From a virus, in the IMG/VR virus record IMGVR_UViG_3300031111_000007, positions 64,001 through 128,000 of that record: a stretch of DNA of 64,000 nt; one strand, given 5' to 3'. Shown here in pieces: positions 1-8,971 of this stretch. The translations under genes were made by a program, and so were the position numbers. Every line of letters begins with the position of its first letter. The stretch's first letter is position 1. The notes under the pieces were generated by a model. It was not told the DNA's origin. It saw only the letters and a list, made by a program, of their open reading frames with translations, and did no database searches.

Positions 1-2266
1 GAGTATTTGTATATAAATTATGATCAATACCCCATTCTGCACTTGGAGCAGCAGAAGTAGAAGTAATGGTATATGTAATACCCGGATTAGTCGTTTCACC
101 AGCTATAGATACAATACCTCTATAGGATTCATTGAATGTTAATTGAACAGTTGAAGAATCTATAATCTGAATACTCTCAGGCACTATCATTCTAGCATTA
201 TCAGCATTCAAACCAATAAAAACCCAAGGTTGAACTAATAAATTTTCTGTATTTAATTCATGGGTTACTGTCCATATCTTAGATGCAAATTGTTGAAAAT
301 AAGATACTGTATTTACTCCACCAACACCAGAACCACCACCAGAAAGAAATCTTGATCCTGTAAAAAATGTATTAAAAAATCCATTTGCTTGATTAGAATA
401 TAATGGTACAGAATCACCAACCCTGTCAACTGTCCCTAATGGAGCAATCAATTCTTCATAATGAGCATATTTCATTGATGGTCTAACATACTCAAAGTTT
501 CTATATAATTCCGTGATTACATTCTCACTAATAATTGTCGAATCACCAAAAATATCACCCAAAGGTTCAGTAGATAAATCAATTTGAACTTTATAATGTG
601 GTGTAAGAACTGGATTCCCTGAAGCAGCAACTGTTCTCGTATAATTTATGTCTTTTACATATAAATCATAGATTGTACCATACCATCTACCATGTCCTGT
701 TTCTCTAATTGCATTGAGAAAATAAAGATTAGAATATGTATCGACATCTGTTAATGGATTTATGGAAATACTTTCAACCAAATCCTCAGTCCATTTTCTC
801 TCACGATCAAATATAGTAGCACTTAGTGTTGTACCCGTTCTTGTTATGACAACATAATATGGTTTGTTTGCTGCATATGCAAATGTAGTATCAGCATAAT
901 TTACCCTTACTCCACTTTCATATTCAGAAAGTCTAAAATATCTATTTCCTGTGGATTCTCTACCAAATCTCAATGAAAGAAAATCACCTGTCATATCTGA
1001 CATTTGAGCTACTTCATTTGCTAATCCCCAAAATACCAAATTACTCGCACCAGAAGTGGACACATCCATTTCAATACCAATAGAATGAGTAAAATCACCA
1101 CTATAATTACCACCACTAAGATACATTACGGCTGTTGATGTTCTCTGTGGATCATAACCAGTTACTTCTATTGTTTCGCCTGTTATTTGACCAATCGAAC
1201 AATTCAAATTCTCATATGCTGAAACTAGAAAATTTTCAGCAGTACCTAACTGCCAAGTAAATGTACCACAAGAATCTGGTTGTGTCAATGTATGTATAGG
1301 ATAATTTACAGGATTGTATTGTGAGTAATACTGATCACCAGCACCACCACTTGGTTGTATTCCATAAAATTCTAAGAAATGATGATCTTCAAATACATCC
1401 TTTATATCACCAAATGCTTGATCTAATGTTACAGTACACCATTCACCCCATCTTTCATATACATTAAGTTTGTTTTGAGTATTCTGCATGAATACTTTCC
1501 ATATAATATAAAGAGCATTATATGTTCCTATTCTCTTTAGAAAATAAGGTAAGTTTTCAACCCATTCCCTTAATGATATTTCATTCAATATAGCTTCTGA
1601 AATTTCGATACCGTATATCTGTGCAATATAAGCAATCCATCTCAGATCAATTTCTCTAGCATCCAGCATAGACCAGAAATGTTTGGTCATACTATACATC
1701 TCATGATGAACCTGATCCCAATATACTTTCAACCATTCAGTCATGTTAACAGTCTGATTATGTTCAGGTAGACCATTAAGAGTAAAATCTTTCAGTCCTT
1801 CAAATTCAATTGCATATTGATTTGGTCCACTAGGCCAAATCTTACCAAAAAATAGAAATGTTTTCTCTTGATTACAGTAATCATGATATGCATTATCTTG
1901 TGTAGGTCTTGCTAACCAGAAATGAAAGAATGAATCTTTTCGGAAGTAAAAATCGTTACCTATACCAAAGGCACTCAATTCAGCAGAAGTAGTAGAAGTT
2001 TCTAATGTATCAATCTGAAAATTAGATTCCAAACCGGCATATGTCATTTTAAATTTATTACCTGTTATAGAATCAATAATAAATCTGTGACCAACATATC
2101 CTCTTGTTGGATGATCTTCATATAAAATAGTATATAGACCACCATCTGCAACAACGGTCTTATTTGGTCCTATCAAATATGATTTATCTGTACCTGTTCT
2201 TGTAGCTACTAAAATATCAAAATACTTCTTTAACAAATAGTAATTAGGGTCTGAAAATTTCCCCAT
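1..2266 (-). CDS. Baseplate/tail protein, P2 gpI / T4 gp7-like with lectin-like domain (partial)
   Basis: Open to the left window edge, so the C-terminus is missing; about 755 residues are visible. It starts MGKFSDPNYYLLKKY. Around residues 150-240 a helical segment with LDAREIDLRWIAYIAQIYG, then a REWVENLPYFLKRIGT stretch, resembles the phage tail protein I fold (a baseplate wedge component linking tube end to fibres). The middle (about 330-510) is beta-rich with a LamG/concanavalin-like pattern, a common carbohydrate-binding fold. It lies directly downstream of gp6 and gp25, as expected for a wedge protein. The start follows the previous stop after one base. Baseplate role fairly sure, exact T4 equivalence not. 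Confidence 0.7.
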   Translation of the reverse strand, partial: MGKFSDPNYYLLKKYFDILVATRTGTDKSYLIGPNKTVVADGGLYTILYEDHPTRGYVGHRFIIDSITGNKFKMTYAGLESNFQIDTLETSTTSAELSAFGIGNDFYFRKDSFFHFWLARPTQDNAYHDYCNQEKTFLFFGKIWPSGPNQYAIEFEGLKDFTLNGLPEHNQTVNMTEWLKVYWDQVHHEMYSMTKHFWSMLDAREIDLRWIAYIAQIYGIEISEAILNEISLREWVENLPYFLKRIGTYNALYIIWKVFMQNTQNKLNVYERWGEWCTVTLDQAFGDIKDVFEDHHFLEFYGIQPSGGAGDQYYSQYNPVNYPIHTLTQPDSCGTFTWQLGTAENFLVSAYENLNCSIGQITGETIEVTGYDPQRTSTAVMYLSGGNYSGDFTHSIGIEMDVSTSGASNLVFWGLANEVAQMSDMTGDFLSLRFGRESTGNRYFRLSEYESGVRVNYADTTFAYAANKPYYVVITRTGTTLSATIFDRERKWTEDLVESISINPLTDVDTYSNLYFLNAIRETGHGRWYGTIYDLYVKDINYTRTVAASGNPVLTPHYKVQIDLSTEPLGDIFGDSTIISENVITELYRNFEYVRPSMKYAHYEELIAPLGTVDRVGDSVPLYSNQANGFFNTFFTGSRFLSGGGSGVGGVNTVSYFQQFASKIWTVTHELNTENLLVQPWVFIGLNADNARMIVPESIQIIDSSTVQLTFNESYRGIVSIAGETTNPGITYTITSTSAAPSAEWGIDHNLYTNT

Positions 2267-2267
2267 A

Positions 2268-2753
2268 TTATTTTTCCTCTTTAATTTCTTCCTGATTCTC
2301 TAGTATTCTTATCATCATGTTTATAAGTGTTTCCTTTGCTGTATCCACTTTATCAAATGTTGCCATTCTGTAATCATGTATCGATTTTTGAAGCATTCTT
2401 ATTTGATCCCTTGAAAAATCATCTGTTTTTGTTACTCTCTGATGAATTATACCATCCATTTCTTTTCTTTCTTGAATCTCATCAGTTAAATTTTTTGTTA
2501 CACTTGTTACTTTTTGAGAATTAACACTTATCATTGTATCATGTGAAAATACAGCAGTTGTACACCAAACAGCCCATGCTAAAATAAAACCAAAAAGAGA
2601 AGAAGATAATAACTTTTTCCAACTAAATTTTCTAACAACTTTATATCCACCATTTCCATCTGTTACAACTTCAGGTTCAGAATATAAAGCATGGATAGAA
2701 CCTTTATCAGCATCTTCTATTTTATCTTCTTTTCTTCTTCTATATTCATTCAT
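2268..2753 (-). CDS. Single-pass membrane coiled-coil protein in the baseplate operon
   Basis: 161 residues. A charged N-terminus (1-45) is followed by one hydrophobic segment at about 49-70 and a long helical, probably coiled-coil C-terminal half rich in K, E, Q and D. The start codon overlaps the gp6 stop (TAATG), so it is translationally coupled. A membrane protein between two baseplate genes is unusual; it could act in the envelope late in infection or be a virion protein acting at the host membrane. I do not recognise a family. Confidence 0.7.
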   Translation of the reverse strand: MNEYRRRKEDKIEDADKGSIHALYSEPEVVTDGNGGYKVVRKFSWKKLLSSSLFGFILAWAVWCTTAVFSHDTMISVNSQKVTSVTKNLTDEIQERKEMDGIIHQRVTKTDDFSRDQIRMLQKSIHDYRMATFDKVDTAKETLINMMIRILENQEEIKEEK

Positions 2754-4468
2754 TATGTTTCCTCCACTATTCTTACGGTATCAGATGAAAGATAAGGAAA
2801 CTGATTTAACCCTAGCTGTATAGGTCTTAACATGTTATATCTATCATTCCAAGGAGCAGCAGTCCATTTCGGATATAAATTAGAATTATCAGGATTAACA
2901 TTATATTCATAAACCGTCTTATTCACATTGATATCTCTTATATTTAGATTTCTTATACCTTTGATATAAGTAAAATTATCACTTGGTGAAACTTCAGTTG
3001 TATCGATTAAATACTCAGTAATATCATTAAAGTCTATCTCACTATTGAATGTCTGGTTATCTGCTCTAAAATAATAAATCAATTTATTCAAAACATCTTG
3101 TTGAATATCAGTAAAGTCATAAATTCTCTTTTTTCTAATACCAATTTCAAATGAAAAATAAACCAAATCAGGAACTTCCATTATTTCATATGCACAAAGC
3201 ATCTTTCTTGGTCTTAAATAAAGAAGCAACTCATCTTCCCACGATGATGAATATTGTGTAGGAACTAAAGTACTTCCCGTTGATCCCCAATCAGTAATAA
3301 GTGAACCTGCTGATGTTTGAATTGTAGAGTTTCCATATGATTGTGGTATAACACTGATATGAACAACATTATATTCCTCTGGATTACCAGCACCTGATGG
3401 AACTAAATCCTGTTCTCCATAAGCGTTAGCCTTTACAACGTCTGATCTTGCTGAAAGATATGAGTTATATGCATTAGCATTAACGTCCCTAAATTGCGCT
3501 CTAAGAGCCGATTGTGCATTGAATCTAATCTCACTAATAGTCTCAGCGGCAGCAGCACCAATACTCGCAGCACTCAATGATATAGTAATTAGGTCATTAT
3601 TAATATATGATGTTGTAATACCCCTTGTTTGTTCAATCAATTCATCACTTTCAATAACCCATGTTTCATCTACATCAGCACCAATACTTCCATTAGTACC
3701 TAAACTATCAAGTGTCGTAATTGATATTACATCAGTATCGATAGGAACATTTCTACCAGAATTAAAGACAATTTTATTTCTTCTATATCTATCATAAATA
3801 AACATATATACATCATCAGAATTAGGAGTGATTACATCCAAATAAAAATCTGATAGTCTTGTCCATTCCGTATCATTGATAGTAACCCTTATGCTTGGAT
3901 AATCATCTGAAAGATCATCATCATATCCATATTCAGTAGGCAAAATTAATTCATTATCAATCAGATCATCCCCTGTATAACCTGTTAGTGTAACTACTTC
4001 TCCTTGCCTAATAGGAACATCAATATATGTCCATCCACCATTTGCTGTTACTTGAATAGCAGCAGTAGTAGCAAACAATATCTCATTTCCATCTGTATCT
4101 GTTCTACCTGAATTTAATTGTTTCCAAGGCAATACTCTAAGTACATCACCAGCTTGTGTTCCCGAAACACCTATCTGAACAGTACATCTCGCTGATCGTA
4201 TCCCTTTAGGTTCATAACCTTGTTGTCTTGCCAATCTGTTTGCTGCCTCATAAACATCAGCCGTTTCAAGAAATGTGTTTTTAGCTATTTTATTTATGAA
4301 AAATGTGTTTAACTCACTTACATAAGCATTCAATTCCATAAGAATTGAAATATTTGCTCCTTCAAAATCATAATCTTTGAAGACATCACTATTTCTAAGT
4401 TCTGTTTTGAATTTCTCTATCAAACTAATAAAATCAATTGATAGATAATCAGGGGTGAAATCTGCCAT
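2753..4468 (-). CDS. 6: Baseplate wedge protein gp6-like (baseplate J family)
   Basis: 571 residues. The N-terminus (MADFTPDYLSIDFISLIEKF, then an ILMELNAYVSELNTFFINKIAKNTFL-type helix up to about residue 70) is characteristic of T4 gp6/baseplate J proteins, which form the inner ring of the contractile-tail baseplate. The remainder alternates beta domains and helices as in that family, and length is close to T4 gp6. It sits immediately after a gp25 homologue, the usual order. Family assignment is based on this pattern and context. Confidence 0.85.
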   Translation of the reverse strand: MADFTPDYLSIDFISLIEKFKTELRNSDVFKDYDFEGANISILMELNAYVSELNTFFINKIAKNTFLETADVYEAANRLARQQGYEPKGIRSARCTVQIGVSGTQAGDVLRVLPWKQLNSGRTDTDGNEILFATTAAIQVTANGGWTYIDVPIRQGEVVTLTGYTGDDLIDNELILPTEYGYDDDLSDDYPSIRVTINDTEWTRLSDFYLDVITPNSDDVYMFIYDRYRRNKIVFNSGRNVPIDTDVISITTLDSLGTNGSIGADVDETWVIESDELIEQTRGITTSYINNDLITISLSAASIGAAAAETISEIRFNAQSALRAQFRDVNANAYNSYLSARSDVVKANAYGEQDLVPSGAGNPEEYNVVHISVIPQSYGNSTIQTSAGSLITDWGSTGSTLVPTQYSSSWEDELLLYLRPRKMLCAYEIMEVPDLVYFSFEIGIRKKRIYDFTDIQQDVLNKLIYYFRADNQTFNSEIDFNDITEYLIDTTEVSPSDNFTYIKGIRNLNIRDINVNKTVYEYNVNPDNSNLYPKWTAAPWNDRYNMLRPIQLGLNQFPYLSSDTVRIVEET

Positions 4469-4477
4469 AATAACTCC

Positions 4478-4855
4478 TTATCTCGTTAATATAAAATCTA
4501 CTGCTTCAACTGTATCACTATTCTCTATAGTAAATTTTAATCTACATTTATATATATTCTCATCATATCGTGGTTGAATATCAAAACCCGTTATGTTAAT
4601 TCTCGTTTCCCAAACTCTAATTGCATCCAATAAACTTTCCGCAATCATTCTTGCTGTAGTAGCATCTATTGGTTCAAAGAGAAGTTGTTTAACATTACCA
4701 GCAAATGTAGGTAACATTCTTCTTTCTCCTTGTGTTGTCAGTACTATATTCTCAATACTATTAAATATAGCATCTATATCACCATCTTTTTGAACGTCAC
4801 CATCTGACTGTCTTACAAACGATCCATCATAATCACTGTAATAATAATCTGCCAT
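4478..4855 (-). CDS. 25: Baseplate wedge protein gp25-like (GPW/gp25 family)
   Basis: 125 residues, the usual gp25 size. Family hallmarks: an IDAIFNSIENIVLTTQGERRMLP stretch (about 28-50) with the conserved TxxGERxMxP core, then FEPIDATTARMI and the terminal beta hairpin. gp25/GpW proteins sit in the baseplate wedge core near gp6 and gp53. It is separated from gp6 by only 9 bases and preceded by a GGAAGTAAT ribosome site. Confidence 0.9.
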   Translation of the reverse strand: MADYYYSDYDGSFVRQSDGDVQKDGDIDAIFNSIENIVLTTQGERRMLPTFAGNVKQLLFEPIDATTARMIAESLLDAIRVWETRINITGFDIQPRYDENIYKCRLKFTIENSDTVEAVDFILTR

Positions 4856-4856
4856 A

Positions 4857-5237
4857 TTACTTCCTCTTTGGGTTAATAATTATTGTATCTAACTTTCTAC
4901 TCTTATTTATCTTTTCTACATTAGGTTTATGAGGCTTTTCATCAAAAATCATAACACATTCTGTTTCCTCTCTGCATTTTTTATTATAGAGTATTCGTGT
5001 CTTATTTTTGATATAATACTGTCTATTATATTCTTTTATATTGTCTTTGTTTTTCTCTTTATATCTGAGAACACAATTTTTTTGGATGGAACTGCCTTTG
5101 GAGGATTGTCTATATCTCTTATTATAAAGTCTCATGCAGTCCTTACAATAAAGATTTTTACCATCAGGTCTTCTTGACTGCTTTCCAAACTTACTTAATT
5201 TCCTATTCCTTCCACAACCTTTACATATCTTTTTCAT
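4857..5237 (-). CDS. Small zinc-finger protein, HNH-related type
   Basis: 126 residues, very basic. The N-terminus has CKGCGRNRKLSKF and, 17 residues later, YCKDCMRLYNKRY: a CxxC/CxxC zinc-binding module seen at the start of many phage HNH-like proteins. No catalytic HNH core is visible downstream; the rest is Lys/Asn/Tyr-rich with a third Cys pair. It may be a degenerate homing-type endonuclease or a nucleic-acid-binding protein. Its start (AAAGGTT ribosome site) lies inside the 3' end of the 62-aa gene upstream. Confidence 0.65.
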   Translation of the reverse strand: MKKICKGCGRNRKLSKFGKQSRRPDGKNLYCKDCMRLYNKRYRQSSKGSSIQKNCVLRYKEKNKDNIKEYNRQYYIKNKTRILYNKKCREETECVMIFDEKPHKPNVEKINKSRKLDTIIINPKRK

Positions 5238-5409
5238 AACCTTTCTTATGTTTCTTTTTCCTGTTATACTTCTTCTTATCTTTCATTGGACCACCAGTAG
5301 GGGGAGTAGGTATTCTAATACCTTTCTTTTGATCCATTACATCAGAATCAATTTTGATCTTGAATTTCTTTTTCTTTTTTCCTTCTTCTATATAGTCTTT
5401 GAATTTCAT
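5221..5409 (-). CDS. Small Lys-rich protein with capsid-targeting-like leader
   Basis: 62 residues beginning MKFKDYIEEG. The first nine residues resemble the T4 internal-protein capsid-targeting sequence (MKTYQEFIAE) and end in I-E-E, fitting the (I/L)-x-E rule of the T4 prohead protease. The remainder is extremely Lys-rich with a Pro/Gly patch (PTPPTGGP), like a small DNA-neutralising internal head protein. It overlaps the 72-aa gene upstream by 4 bases. Capsid location is inference. Confidence 0.65.
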   Translation of the reverse strand: MKFKDYIEEGKKKKKFKIKIDSDVMDQKKGIRIPTPPTGGPMKDKKKYNRKKKHKKGYEKDM

Positions 5410-5624
5410 TTTTTTAATCCTGTTGCTCCTTTACCTTTCTTCCAACCCTGCTTCGCTCTAAGTGCAAAGAGAAGTTCTCCCATCTTCTCTTTGTTTCCGG
5501 GTTTACCTCTTAATGCTGCTATCTCTTTCTTGAGCTTGGCTATCGTCTTGTCTTCATGTTCACCTGTATGTTCAATTTCTACCTTTTTATTCCATTTCTC
5601 ATTTATCCACTGTAAGAATCTCAT
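5406..5624 (-). CDS. Small protein with capsid-targeting-like leader
   Basis: 72 residues. MRFLQWINEK again gives an aromatic-I-x-E end to a short amphipathic leader. The rest holds a short coiled coil (KTIAKLKKEIAALRG) and a basic Gly/Lys tail. A good AGGAGGG ribosome site 4-5 bases upstream supports the start. It is grouped with three other leader-bearing genes between the hub and wedge genes of the baseplate operon. Function unknown; internal head protein is the favoured guess. Confidence 0.6.
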   Translation of the reverse strand: MRFLQWINEKWNKKVEIEHTGEHEDKTIAKLKKEIAALRGKPGNKEKMGELLFALRAKQGWKKGKGATGLKK

Positions 5625-5633
5625 ATTCCCTCC

Positions 5634-7547
5634 TTATGCTATATCTTTTGCTTTTATTCTCATCTTACCACCTTTAGCTAAAGAAACAAAATCAGATACT
5701 CTGTTAGGATTAAACCCACAAGCATTAGGACATTTTCTACAATCACCCTTTCCATCCATTGCACAGCATAATTTAGTAAGTATTTTATTCCAATTTTCTT
5801 TAGGATTAGCTTCTTTCATACCTTCTATTGCTTGCTTCCATCCTACAGAACCCGGACTCATATCTACATACACATCTTTATTCTTCATACGGCTACCTCT
5901 TGAACTAAAATGTAATAGAGTAATAACATCAACATCAGGGTCTTTAGAATATTCAATTGCCTGTTTTGGATTTAAAGCAACAACTCTAATATTAACATTA
6001 CCCGGATATTTTCTTTTCAATCTTTTAGCATTTATTAATTTAAATCCTCTTTGTTCATCTACTGACATGTTTATATGAAAAACTGGTTTACCTTTTAATG
6101 GACCTTCTTCAAATACTCTGCCCCCATATTTAGTAACAAACTTTTCTTGTTTAGTAATAGCTTTAAGTTGTAAACCAACTTTTGCAGCATCCTTTATTAT
6201 TTTTTCTATTTGTTGATCTGTTGCTTGATCTTCAATATAATCACCAGAAGAAAAAAACCTCAATCCACCCATTCTATTGAGAGTTTCTACATTTTTTTTA
6301 CCAACACCTGTTAAGACAAAATTACCGTCTTTGTCTCTCATGGGTTGTCCTTTATCCTTCTTTATCCATTTTTTAAATGTACCTTGATATACTTGACCTT
6401 CTTTTTCTTCTTTACCAAATAGAAAATTCGGATTTTTTTCTTGTGCTTCCCTTCCTTGTTCAACATAACAATACGCACAAGTAGGATTATTAGCATCTGT
6501 AATCTTCAAACTATCTTTTCTTTTTCTCAATCTTGATATAGTAGATTCACTTGCACCCATATCAATTGCATCTTGTAAATCTTTTGCAGCCTTTCCATAT
6601 TCTTCTCTCATCTCCTTGAGTTTCATTCTCTTAGGACAAACTGTTGATAAGTCAATTGATTTCCATGTTTTATCATTATTTTCATATGCAGACCATTGCT
6701 TAATACATCCATTTATTTCTGTTGTACTATTATATTGCTTGGCTTTAATAAGAAGTAGCATTTCAAGATATCCATCTTCATTTTTAAAATGACCATCAAC
6801 ATATTTTTTTCTTACAATAGCCATTAATTTTTGAGTTAATGTATCTTTACTTTTAAGAAGACTATCTTCAAGACTTTCAAGGCTTTTAAATTTTCTAAAA
6901 GTTTCATTTCTTACTCTTAATGCTTCTTTTTTCTTTTCTTCTTCCTGCTTCATCATTGCTATAACATCTTTAGCAAATTTCTGTTTTTCTTTATACCCCT
7001 TTAAACTATCAGCATATATTTCTTTTGGTTTTTTTCTACCTGCACCAGCATCTCTACCCCAACCTTCCTCACCTATTTTTGCTTCCATACCATGTAAAAT
7101 ATATTTAATAACAAAAGATTTTTTACCTAATTCATCTAAGTCATGAAAAACTTTTCTTGATTTTTTTGTAATATCTTTATAAGCCGCTTCTACTTCTTTA
7201 TCCCAATCAGATTTCGGACTCATTTTCTTGGAATCTTTGAAAGCAGTATTTTTCTCTTTTTCTTCTTTACCCATCCAAGATTGAAATTTTCTTGGTTCTT
7301 TTATTTTAGACATTTCCTCTGAATCAGATTCTATATCTTCATTGATCAAATCTCTCAATAAAGAAAAATGATTTATTTCATCTTCACTCAAACCATTAGT
7401 TACATCATAATACTCACCTTCTACTAATGGATTTTCAAAAAACAACCAAGTATTCTCACCTAAAATAGTATCATCCAATGCTTTTGCTTGATTAAACAAC
7501 AATGCTTCATCAATTTCATTTTTAGATATAAAACTCTTTAATCTCAT
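5634..7547 (-). CDS. 637-aa Cys-rich protein, possible radical-SAM/GP88-like TIM-barrel domain
   Basis: A Lys/Glu-rich helical N-terminal half (about 1-330) is followed by a compact domain. Visible there are NPTCAYCYVEQ, GLRFFSSGDYIED, a TKQEKF segment, alternating strands (VFHINMSV, NIRVVALNP, VDVITLLHFS), and a terminal Cys cluster CCAMDGKGDCRKCPNAC. The CxxCY plus R-x-SGD plus terminal Cys pattern recalls phage GP88/Gp37-type proteins, thought to be radical-SAM-like, but the canonical CxxxCxxC is absent. The start MRLKSFISKNEIDE is leader-like without a clean cleavage motif. It overlaps the CCA enzyme gene by 4 bases (ATGA-type coupling). Confidence 0.6.
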   Translation of the reverse strand: MRLKSFISKNEIDEALLFNQAKALDDTILGENTWLFFENPLVEGEYYDVTNGLSEDEINHFSLLRDLINEDIESDSEEMSKIKEPRKFQSWMGKEEKEKNTAFKDSKKMSPKSDWDKEVEAAYKDITKKSRKVFHDLDELGKKSFVIKYILHGMEAKIGEEGWGRDAGAGRKKPKEIYADSLKGYKEKQKFAKDVIAMMKQEEEKKKEALRVRNETFRKFKSLESLEDSLLKSKDTLTQKLMAIVRKKYVDGHFKNEDGYLEMLLLIKAKQYNSTTEINGCIKQWSAYENNDKTWKSIDLSTVCPKRMKLKEMREEYGKAAKDLQDAIDMGASESTISRLRKRKDSLKITDANNPTCAYCYVEQGREAQEKNPNFLFGKEEKEGQVYQGTFKKWIKKDKGQPMRDKDGNFVLTGVGKKNVETLNRMGGLRFFSSGDYIEDQATDQQIEKIIKDAAKVGLQLKAITKQEKFVTKYGGRVFEEGPLKGKPVFHINMSVDEQRGFKLINAKRLKRKYPGNVNIRVVALNPKQAIEYSKDPDVDVITLLHFSSRGSRMKNKDVYVDMSPGSVGWKQAIEGMKEANPKENWNKILTKLCCAMDGKGDCRKCPNACGFNPNRVSDFVSLAKGGKMRIKAKDIA

Positions 7548-8971
7548 TTTGTGAATCTCCTAATGTAATTTTCTATTTCTTCCTTATCCTCTATATCATT
7601 ATCTAAAATCCATGCTGTTGTCTGAGTAATAACCTTACCCACTTCAGGTCCGGGGTTTAGTCCAGTAAGTCTCATAACATCTTTACCATCAACCATCTTC
7701 ACTTGTTTGTTGACTTGTTTGGCACCAAATTTCTCCTTTACCTTGATTGCTTTATCAACGATTTTTTCAAATTCACCAGCATGTTTGAACATAAATCCTC
7801 TTGCATACTCATCAGCTTTTCCAACAGCTACCAGTACATCCCAATTCTCATCAGAAACGATCTTAGCAATCTTTGATGGTTTCATATCCAGAATCTTGTG
7901 GAACTTCATATGGTTTCCAACAGCAAAGACAAGTGCTTCTTTCTCTTTGTTGCTCATGCGTAATCTATCCGCTATAGCATTAACCAATTCAACTGACTTC
8001 CTTGCATGTCCAAGATATCTAGGTAAACCTTTCTCATGAGATAGGGTTACTCCTTTCCCGACATCATGTAGAAGTATAGCCAGATTTTTAATCGGATCAG
8101 CAGTATCACTCTTTTTAAGTGCTGCCATAACGTGACTATATACCGTACCACCTTGCCCCCTAGTCTCTGGATGATGCTGTAAATTCTCTCTATACCACTT
8201 AAGATTTACTATCTCAGGTAATATATGCTTGAGAAGTTTTAGCTTATCTAACATCTCAATGTACTTCGCAAATTTATCACCACTCTGACCAGCGGATTTT
8301 ATTAACTCATCCTTGATCCTCTCTGGTGGTAATCCTGTTATATTATGAGCTAACTTCTGAGCCGCTTTTTCCGTACCCTTATCAACTTCAAAATCAAGTT
8401 TAGCAGCAAACCTAGCCAACCTCATCATTCTTAGATAATCCTCACCAAACCTCTTATAAGGATCACCTACAGTCTTGAGAACTCTATTCTTTATATCTCG
8501 TTTCCCATCGAAATAATCTACTATCTCACCTTTTGCGTTTATACCCATTGCGTTAATTGTAAAATCCCTTCTCTCAACATCGTCTTTAAATCTACCTGTT
8601 ATTTGAACTGATTCTGGTCTTCTCCCATCAAGATATGTTCCATCTGTTCTAAATTGAGCTACTTCAAAATCGAACCCACCTTGCTTCACTACTACTATAC
8701 CAAAATCCTTGGACTTACCAATGTTATATGTCTTATACATCTTACCAAGTTCTTCCATACTTAAATTAGTTGCAATGTCTATGTCGTGGGGTTTTAAATT
8801 TCCAAGAATAATATCTCTTACACTTCCACCAACTATAAATGCTTTATGTCCAGTTTTTTCAATCTTTTTTAATACATTAACAGCAGCAGATAATTCTTTA
8901 TTCCTTCTGATATATGACTGCCAATCTTTCAACTGTTCTTTTGCTTCTGTTAAATAACGTGTAAATCTCAT
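7544..8971 (-). CDS. cca: tRNA CCA-adding enzyme / poly(A) polymerase family with HD domain
   Basis: 475 residues. The class II nucleotidyltransferase head has FIVGGSVRDIILGN (GGSVRD at 49-53 region) followed by HDIDIAT with metal-binding D63 and D65, and ERRDFTINAMG further on. An HD hydrolase module (LLHDVGKG) lies at about residue 300, as in bacterial CCA enzymes. It would add or repair the 3'-CCA of tRNAs. Its first nine residues, MRFTRYLTE, precede the conserved fold and match the (L/I)-x-E capsid-leader pattern of the neighbouring genes. It lies in the late baseplate operon, and the phage tRNAs in this window already encode CCA, so repair of damaged host tRNA is more plausible than maturation. 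Confidence 0.9.
   Translation of the reverse strand: MRFTRYLTEAKEQLKDWQSYIRRNKELSAAVNVLKKIEKTGHKAFIVGGSVRDIILGNLKPHDIDIATNLSMEELGKMYKTYNIGKSKDFGIVVVKQGGFDFEVAQFRTDGTYLDGRRPESVQITGRFKDDVERRDFTINAMGINAKGEIVDYFDGKRDIKNRVLKTVGDPYKRFGEDYLRMMRLARFAAKLDFEVDKGTEKAAQKLAHNITGLPPERIKDELIKSAGQSGDKFAKYIEMLDKLKLLKHILPEIVNLKWYRENLQHHPETRGQGGTVYSHVMAALKKSDTADPIKNLAILLHDVGKGVTLSHEKGLPRYLGHARKSVELVNAIADRLRMSNKEKEALVFAVGNHMKFHKILDMKPSKIAKIVSDENWDVLVAVGKADEYARGFMFKHAGEFEKIVDKAIKVKEKFGAKQVNKQVKMVDGKDVMRLTGLNPGPEVGKVITQTTAWILDNDIEDKEEIENYIRRFTK

Noticed and set aside
4857-5237. Active HNH homing endonuclease
   Set aside because: Only the zinc-binding N-terminal CxxC modules are recognisable; the catalytic HNH core cannot be seen.
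5248-6078. Plus-strand 276-codon open frame, hydrophobic
   Set aside because: Antisense to three minus-strand genes with good ribosome sites and operon overlaps; composition is the usual Phe/Leu/Ser-rich reverse of Lys/Glu-rich coding.
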